Assembly: GCF_900638585.1 (NCBI RefSeq)
Contig: NZ_LR134523.1
Span: 522,001 to 586,000, forward strand
From: Aedoeadaptatus ivorii
GTDB lineage: Bacteria; Bacillota; Clostridia; Tissierellales; Peptoniphilaceae
DNA length: 64,000 nt
Direction of reading: 5' to 3'
Part shown: positions 59,639-64,000 of the stretch, piece after piece
Layout: every line of letters starts with the position of its first letter
How positions within the stretch are numbered: the first letter of the stretch is position 1
Notes under the pieces: generated by a model
What the model saw: the letters and a program-made list of their open reading frames with translations, nothing else
Databases searched by the model: none
Told to the model about the DNA's origin: nothing
Translations under genes and position numbers: made by a program

Positions 59639-60329
59639 TTTCATTCAATCCTTTAACTTCGCCGTACAGGGCATCATCAGCTCCATCCACTCGGAGCGCA
59701 ATATGAAGTTTCATTACGCCGCCGCCCTGGGCGTCATCGTATTCAGCTTGCTCTTTAATCTGTCGCGCATCGAATTTATCGCCTTGCTCTTCGCCGTTAC
59801 CTTTGTGGTGGTTTCGGAGCTGTTCAATACGGCGATCGAGCGAACGGTGGATATGGTGACGCAGGAATACCACCCCATGGCGAAGCTCGTCAAGGACGTC
59901 AGTGCAGGCGCCGTGCTGCTCGCCGGCATAAACGCTGCCGTTACGGGCTATCTGCTGTTCTTCGATCGGATCCTCTCCTTCTCCGATGTGGTCTTGATTC
60001 GCATCAAGAATTCCGGCCCGCACTTGACCTTTGTCGCCATCCTCATCGTATTGATCCTCACCGTGGGCTTCAAGCTCTACAATCGGGACAAGGGCGGCAG
60101 CTACTTTCAGGGCGGTGCGGTCAGCGGCCACTCCGCCCTCGCCTTTTGCATGGCGGCGTCGATTTCTTTTATTTCCATGAACGGATTTATCGCCGCGCTT
60201 GCCTTCGGCCTCGCATTTCTCGTGGCGGAAAGCCGGGTGGAGGGAGAAATCCACAAGCCCATAGAGGCCGTGGCCGGCGGCGTGTTGGGTGTTGCGATCG
60301 CAGTGATTATATTTGTATGGATGGGATAA
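59625..60329 (+). CDS. Undecaprenol/diacylglycerol kinase fused to a PAP2 phosphatase-like domain
   Basis: 234 aa from ATG 59625 (SD AAGGAGCGG). Residues 1-110 are the small DgkA/UdpK kinase with SERNMKFHYAAA and the catalytic ELFNTAIERTVD. Residues about 125-234 form a second membrane domain with GGAVSGHSALAF, resembling the PAP2 SGH motif. If active, the two halves would have opposite directions on lipid phosphates, perhaps tuning undecaprenyl phosphate. The standard single-domain kinase has about 120 aa, so this is a fusion. Confidence 0.85.
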   Translation: MKRGNFIQSFNFAVQGIISSIHSERNMKFHYAAALGVIVFSLLFNLSRIEFIALLFAVTFVVVSELFNTAIERTVDMVTQEYHPMAKLVKDVSAGAVLLAGINAAVTGYLLFFDRILSFSDVVLIRIKNSGPHLTFVAILIVLILTVGFKLYNRDKGGSYFQGGAVSGHSALAFCMAASISFISMNGFIAALAFGLAFLVAESRVEGEIHKPIEAVAGGVLGVAIAVIIFVWMG

Positions 60330-60333
60330 AGAC

Positions 60334-60750
60334 ATGAACAGAGAAGAGAACATAAAACAATTAATACGCGCGGCCATCGAAGCCAAGAAGCGCGCTTATG
60401 TGCCGTATTCCGGGTTTTCGGTGGGCGCCGCTCTCGAAACTGAAGACGGTTCGATCTACACGGGTTGCAATATAGAAAACGCCGCCTATACCCCTACGGT
60501 CTGCGCGGAGCGGGTGGCGATATTTAAGGCGATCAGCGAAGGCAAAAAATCCATCGCGCGCATCGCCGTCGTCGCCGGGGAAGAGATGAGCTTTCCCTGC
60601 GGCGTCTGCCGGCAAGTGATCCGAGAATTCGGCGCCGATGCGGAAGTGATCGTCGCCAAGGACGCCGAAACCTATTCGATCTATTCCGTAGCGGAACTGT
60701 TGCCCCATAGCTTCGGGCCCGAGGATTTAGGAGGAGACTACGATGTATAA
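60334..60750 (+). CDS. cdd: Cytidine deaminase
   Basis: 138 aa from ATG 60334. Zinc-binding catalytic motifs are TVCAERVAIFKA (C-A-E) and FPCGVCRQVI, with the substrate loop GCNIENAAYTPT. Deaminates cytidine and deoxycytidine for salvage. Weak SD; it overlaps era by eight bases, and its place between dgkA and era is conserved across Firmicutes. Confidence 0.96.
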   Translation: MNREENIKQLIRAAIEAKKRAYVPYSGFSVGAALETEDGSIYTGCNIENAAYTPTVCAERVAIFKAISEGKKSIARIAVVAGEEMSFPCGVCRQVIREFGADAEVIVAKDAETYSIYSVAELLPHSFGPEDLGGDYDV

Positions 60751-61639
60751 ATCCGGATTCGTATCTGTCGTCGGCAGACCCAATGTGGGTAAGAGCACGC
60801 TCTTAAACCGCATCCTTAAAGAAAAAATCTCTATCACCTCGAACAAGGCGCAGACGACGCGCAATACGATCACGATGATCCATTCGGAAGATCGGGGACA
60901 GATCGTATTTCTCGACACCCCCGGCATACAGTCGCCACGCAACAAATTGGGCGACTATATGTTAAAGGCCAGCGTATCCTCGATGGAGGGGGTCGACTTA
61001 ATTTTGATGGTCGCCGATATGAGCAATTATATGGGACCCAAGGAAAAGATGATCTTAAACGCCCTCGAATCCTATAAGGGCGAGATTCCGATTTTTCTCG
61101 CCATCAATAAGATCGACGCCGCCCCCAAAGAAGAGATCCTCCCGATCCTCGACAGTTTTGCGAAGACCGGGCTCTTTCAGGAGATTATTCCCATCTCCGC
61201 AGCAGAGGGAGAAAACGTAGACCATCTGATCGATACCATCTTCGAATACCTGCCCGAGGGGCCGCAGTATTTCCCCGAAGATATGATCACCGATCAACCG
61301 GAAAAATTCGTCGTCGCCGAGATGATTCGCGAAAAGGGACTTACCTATCTGCGCGAGGAGGTGCCCCACGGCATCGCCGTCGCCATCGAAAAAATGAAGC
61401 ACTTTGACGACAAAGAGATGACCGCGATCGACGCCACCATCTATGTGGAACGCGACAGCCACAAGGGGATCATTATCGGCCGGGGCGGGCAGATGCTCAA
61501 GAAGATCGGCACCGAGGCGCGCAAAGAAATCCAAGGACTTTTGGGCGAGAAGGTGCACCTTAATCTATGGGTCAAGGTAAGCAAGAACTGGCGGGAAAAA
61601 GACGAGAAGGTCTCTTCCTTTGGCTACCGAGCGGATTGA
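60743..61639 (+). CDS. era: GTPase Era
   Basis: 298 aa. GTPase motifs GRPNVGKST, DTPGI and NKID, then a C-terminal KH domain (IIIGRGGQMLKKIGTEARKEI). Binds the 3' end of 16S rRNA during 30S assembly. SD TTAGGAGGAG inside cdd. It overlaps the recO start by 20 bases. Confidence 0.97.
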   Translation: MYKSGFVSVVGRPNVGKSTLLNRILKEKISITSNKAQTTRNTITMIHSEDRGQIVFLDTPGIQSPRNKLGDYMLKASVSSMEGVDLILMVADMSNYMGPKEKMILNALESYKGEIPIFLAINKIDAAPKEEILPILDSFAKTGLFQEIIPISAAEGENVDHLIDTIFEYLPEGPQYFPEDMITDQPEKFVVAEMIREKGLTYLREEVPHGIAVAIEKMKHFDDKEMTAIDATIYVERDSHKGIIIGRGGQMLKKIGTEARKEIQGLLGEKVHLNLWVKVSKNWREKDEKVSSFGYRAD

Positions 61640-62333
61640 TTGCCTGGGCGTGGTCCTTTCCGCTTCGATCTACGGCGAAAGCGACCGCATCGTGCGTATG
61701 TATACCGACCGAAAGGGCAAGATCAGCGTAATGGCAAAGGGCGCAAAGTCCGTGCGCTCCCGCACGCTGCCCTTGACGGAGGTCTTTACCTACGGGCGGT
61801 ATCGCCTGAGTGCGGGAAAGACTTTTTATTATCTAAACGGCGGCAAGATTCTCGAATCCAATCTCGCCATGCGCGAGGAGTACGACCGCCTAATCTATGG
61901 CTCCGCCCTGGTAGAAATCGCGGATCGAAGCAGTTTGGAAGGGGAAGGCACGCCGCGGATTTTTTCGCTGCTCCGAAAGTCTCTTCATATTTTGGCGCAT
62001 GCGGAAGAGCCGCTGTGGATTTTTCTCGCCTTCGTCATTAAATACGTATCCTATATGGGCTATCGACCGTTGATTCCGAACGCTATCGAAGGGGAGTATA
62101 TCTTTCTTCCGGATAAGGGCATCGTCAAAAAAGAAGACGGCGGGCCGCATGGTACGGAAATCGATTCGCAGGTTATTTACACTTTTCGGCATTTGCTATA
62201 TACTTCCTTAGATAAGATCGATCTCGGGGAGATTTCCCCAGCGGCCATAGAAACGGTCTATCGATGCCTCACGGAGTACGTCGTCGTCAATTTGGAATTG
62301 GAAAGAATACAGTCTCTACAACTCAGGATGTAG
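61620..62333 (+). CDS. recO: DNA repair protein RecO
   Basis: 237 aa from TTG 61620 (SD GAAGG within era). The N-terminal OB-fold ([35 protein letters not shown]) is typical. The C-terminal region where many RecO proteins bind zinc with four cysteines (after GYRPLIPN) has none here. Loads RecA on SSB-coated DNA with RecR. Position between era and glyQ is conserved. Confidence 0.92.
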   Translation: MATERIDCLGVVLSASIYGESDRIVRMYTDRKGKISVMAKGAKSVRSRTLPLTEVFTYGRYRLSAGKTFYYLNGGKILESNLAMREEYDRLIYGSALVEIADRSSLEGEGTPRIFSLLRKSLHILAHAEEPLWIFLAFVIKYVSYMGYRPLIPNAIEGEYIFLPDKGIVKKEDGGPHGTEIDSQVIYTFRHLLYTSLDKIDLGEISPAAIETVYRCLTEYVVVNLELERIQSLQLRM

Positions 62334-62346
62334 AGGGGAGGAAAAT

Positions 62347-63234
62347 ATGCATTTTCAAGCAATGGTGCAGAAATTACAGGAATATTGGAACGAACAAGGC
62401 TGTACGGTTCTCGAACCCTATGACACCGAAAAGGGCGCGGGTACCATGAGCCCCCATACCTTTTTGCGTACCTTGGGGCCGGAACCTTGGAAGACTGTCT
62501 ATGTGGAACCGTCTCGCCGCCCGGCGGACGGCCGCTATGGGGACAACCCGAACCGGTTGTATCAGCACCATCAATTACAGGTGATCTTAAAGCCGTCTCC
62601 GGAAAATGTGCAGGAGCTGTATCTGGACAGCTTAAAGGTCTTGGGCATCGATCCCTTGGAACACGACATCCGCTTTGTAGAGGACAACTGGGAATCGCCG
62701 ACTTTGGGCGCGTGGGGCCTGGGTTGGGAAGTTTGGCTCGACGGTATGGAGATCACACAATTTACTTATTTTCAACAGGTCGGCGGCATCAACTGCGATC
62801 CGGAAAGCGCGGAGTTGACCTTCGGCCTGGAGCGGATCGCCATGTATCTGCAAAAGGTCGAAACGGTTTACGACATTCAGTGGAATGAACATATAAAATA
62901 CGGAGATATCTTTAAGCGCGGCGAATACGAGCATTCCAAATACAGTTTCGAAATCGCCGATATGGATATGCTCCGCCATCTCTTCGACATCTATGAAAAA
63001 GAAGCGAGCCGCGTCCTCGAAGAGGATCTGATTCTGCCGGGTTACGACTATGTACTAAAATGCTCCCATACATTCAATGTACTGGACGCCCGCGGCGCGA
63101 TTTCCGTATCGCAACGGGCCGCGTATATCGCGCGGGTTCGCAATTTGGCACGATTGGCGGCACAAAAGTATATCGCACAGAGAGAAGCGTTAGGATATCC
63201 TCTCCTAACAGAAGCGGGGGATCATCATGAGTAA
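62347..63234 (+). CDS. glyQ: Glycyl-tRNA synthetase alpha subunit
   Basis: Class II synthetase catalytic subunit of the bacterial heterotetramer. The 295-aa protein has [38 protein letters not shown] and the motif [19 protein letters not shown]. Only 13 bases follow recO, so no T-box leader is present. It overlaps glyS by eight bases. Confidence 0.97.
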   Translation: MHFQAMVQKLQEYWNEQGCTVLEPYDTEKGAGTMSPHTFLRTLGPEPWKTVYVEPSRRPADGRYGDNPNRLYQHHQLQVILKPSPENVQELYLDSLKVLGIDPLEHDIRFVEDNWESPTLGAWGLGWEVWLDGMEITQFTYFQQVGGINCDPESAELTFGLERIAMYLQKVETVYDIQWNEHIKYGDIFKRGEYEHSKYSFEIADMDMLRHLFDIYEKEASRVLEEDLILPGYDYVLKCSHTFNVLDARGAISVSQRAAYIARVRNLARLAAQKYIAQREALGYPLLTEAGDHHE

Positions 63235-64000
63235 TCAAGAAAACACATATCTAATCGAGATCGGCGTCGAAGAGCTGCCTTCTTCCTATGTACGGGACGC
63301 GCTGGAAGATTTTCAGAATCTGGTGGAGGTCGCTCTCGAAAAGGAACAACTCGACTTCGACCATATCGACGCCTACGCGACGCCGCGCCGCCTGAGCCTG
63401 ATGATCCGCGGTCTTGCGGAGGCACAGAAAGACGTCGAGGATTGGGTAAAGGGGCCGGCCGAAAAAATCGCCTATCGGGAGGACGGCACCGTCAATAAGC
63501 CCTTGGAAGGGTTTATGAAGAGCCAAGGCGTCACCGAAGACGATCTGGAGGTGCGCGAAGTAAAGGGCAATCGCTATATTTACGCCCACATCCACAAAAA
63601 AGGAGAAGGCGCAGAGGAAATCTTACGCCGCATCATTCCCGATGCCATTCGCCATATCGCCTTCCCCAAGACCATGCGTTGGGGCGGAAAGAATCTGCGT
63701 TTTGCGCGGCCCATCCGCTGGTTGGTCTCTATGCTGAATGCGCGCGTCGTAGACTTTGACCTCGAGAAAATCCCCGTCTCCAATCGAACCCGCGGTCACC
63801 GCTTTTTGGGCAAATCCGACATTCCCCTCGCCCACGCAGAGGCGTATGAAGAGGCGCTGGAGGAAAATTATGTAATCGTAGATCACGAAAAGCGAAAGAC
63901 CGACATTCGCTATCAGATTCGTCAAATGGCGAAGTCCAACGGCGGCGAAATCCGCCCCGATGAAGATCTGCTCGAAGAGCTGACCTTTATCGTCGAGTAC
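63227..64000 (+). CDS. glyS: Glycyl-tRNA synthetase beta subunit, N-terminal part (partial)
   Basis: The gene runs off the right end of the window; 258 codons are visible from ATG 63227, which overlaps the end of glyQ. The start ([58 protein letters not shown]) is typical of GlyRS beta, the tRNA-binding subunit. Confidence 0.96.
   Translation, partial: MSNQENTYLIEIGVEELPSSYVRDALEDFQNLVEVALEKEQLDFDHIDAYATPRRLSLMIRGLAEAQKDVEDWVKGPAEKIAYREDGTVNKPLEGFMKSQGVTEDDLEVREVKGNRYIYAHIHKKGEGAEEILRRIIPDAIRHIAFPKTMRWGGKNLRFARPIRWLVSMLNARVVDFDLEKIPVSNRTRGHRFLGKSDIPLAHAEAYEEALEENYVIVDHEKRKTDIRYQIRQMAKSNGGEIRPDEDLLEELTFIVEY

Noticed and set aside
62334-62346. A glycine T-box or riboswitch before glyQ
   Set aside because: Only 13 bases separate recO from glyQ and they hold just the SD.

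Overview
This window reads as an ordinary, gene-dense chromosomal segment of a Bacillota (Firmicutes) bacterium, most likely an anaerobic member of Clostridia/Tissierellia such as the Peptoniphilaceae, with a GC content that is high for that group. The reasons are: strong SD sequences (AGGAGG) before most genes; sigma-A promoters with 17-bp spacers or TGn extended -10 boxes; a T-box leader; CIRCE heat-shock operators; Firmicutes-type gene order in several long blocks; and anaerobic metabolism (NfnAB transhydrogenase, L-lactate dehydrogenase). I see no rRNA, tRNA, IS element, prophage, integron or CRISPR array, and no gene-free stretch longer than about 300 bases.

Layout. (1) 1-13.4 kb: the glmU-prs-pth-mfd-prsA-mazG-hup-rqcP-divIC-S1-tilS-hpt-ftsH block, matching the Bacillus region from glmU to ftsH but without the sporulation genes usually found there. 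(2) 13.5-15.4 kb: an arsenic resistance operon arsR-arsC-acr3 with two matching ArsR-type operators. (3) 15.4-25.1 kb: an M16C metallopeptidase on the minus strand, a homoserine-dehydrogenase-like SAF-domain oxidoreductase, an Rrf2 regulator, a T-box leader controlling a type-2 isoleucyl-tRNA synthetase, a histidine phosphatase and a PLP-dependent deaminase/desulfhydrase. (4) 25.3-33.7 kb: an EF-G paralogue, ldh, an unknown XRE-type regulator, an UMF1-type MFS carrier with a phospholipase C-like protein, and a TPR protein ending in a His/Cys-rich metal-binding tail. (5) 33.8-39.7 kb: nfnB-nfnA, thrC-thrB and a degenerate AlaX-like protein. (6) 39.8-64 kb: housekeeping blocks comEC-holA, rpsT, lepB-lepA-hemW, hrcA-grpE-dnaK, dnaJ-prmA-rsmE-mtaB-hit, rpsU-yqeY, nfeD-floA-orf-phoH-ybeY-dgkA/PAP2-cdd-era-recO-glyQ-glyS.

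How it works together: most of the window supports translation and its quality control (aminoacyl-tRNA synthesis, tRNA modification, LepA, RqcP, Pth, ribosomal proteins S20 and S21, rRNA maturation), protein folding and turnover (HrcA regulon, FtsH, PrsA, FloA), DNA repair (Mfd, RecO) and nucleotide salvage. The accessory part is small: arsenic resistance, redox balancing and a few unknown proteins.

No dramatic new system was found. The observations most worth a second look are the swapped GxHH signature in IleRS, a T-box whose stem I starts inside the upstream rrf2 gene, the AlaX homologue that has lost all zinc ligands, the XRE-type protein with a large unrecognised C-terminal region, the His/Cys tail on the TPR protein, and duplicated operators at ars and hrcA.
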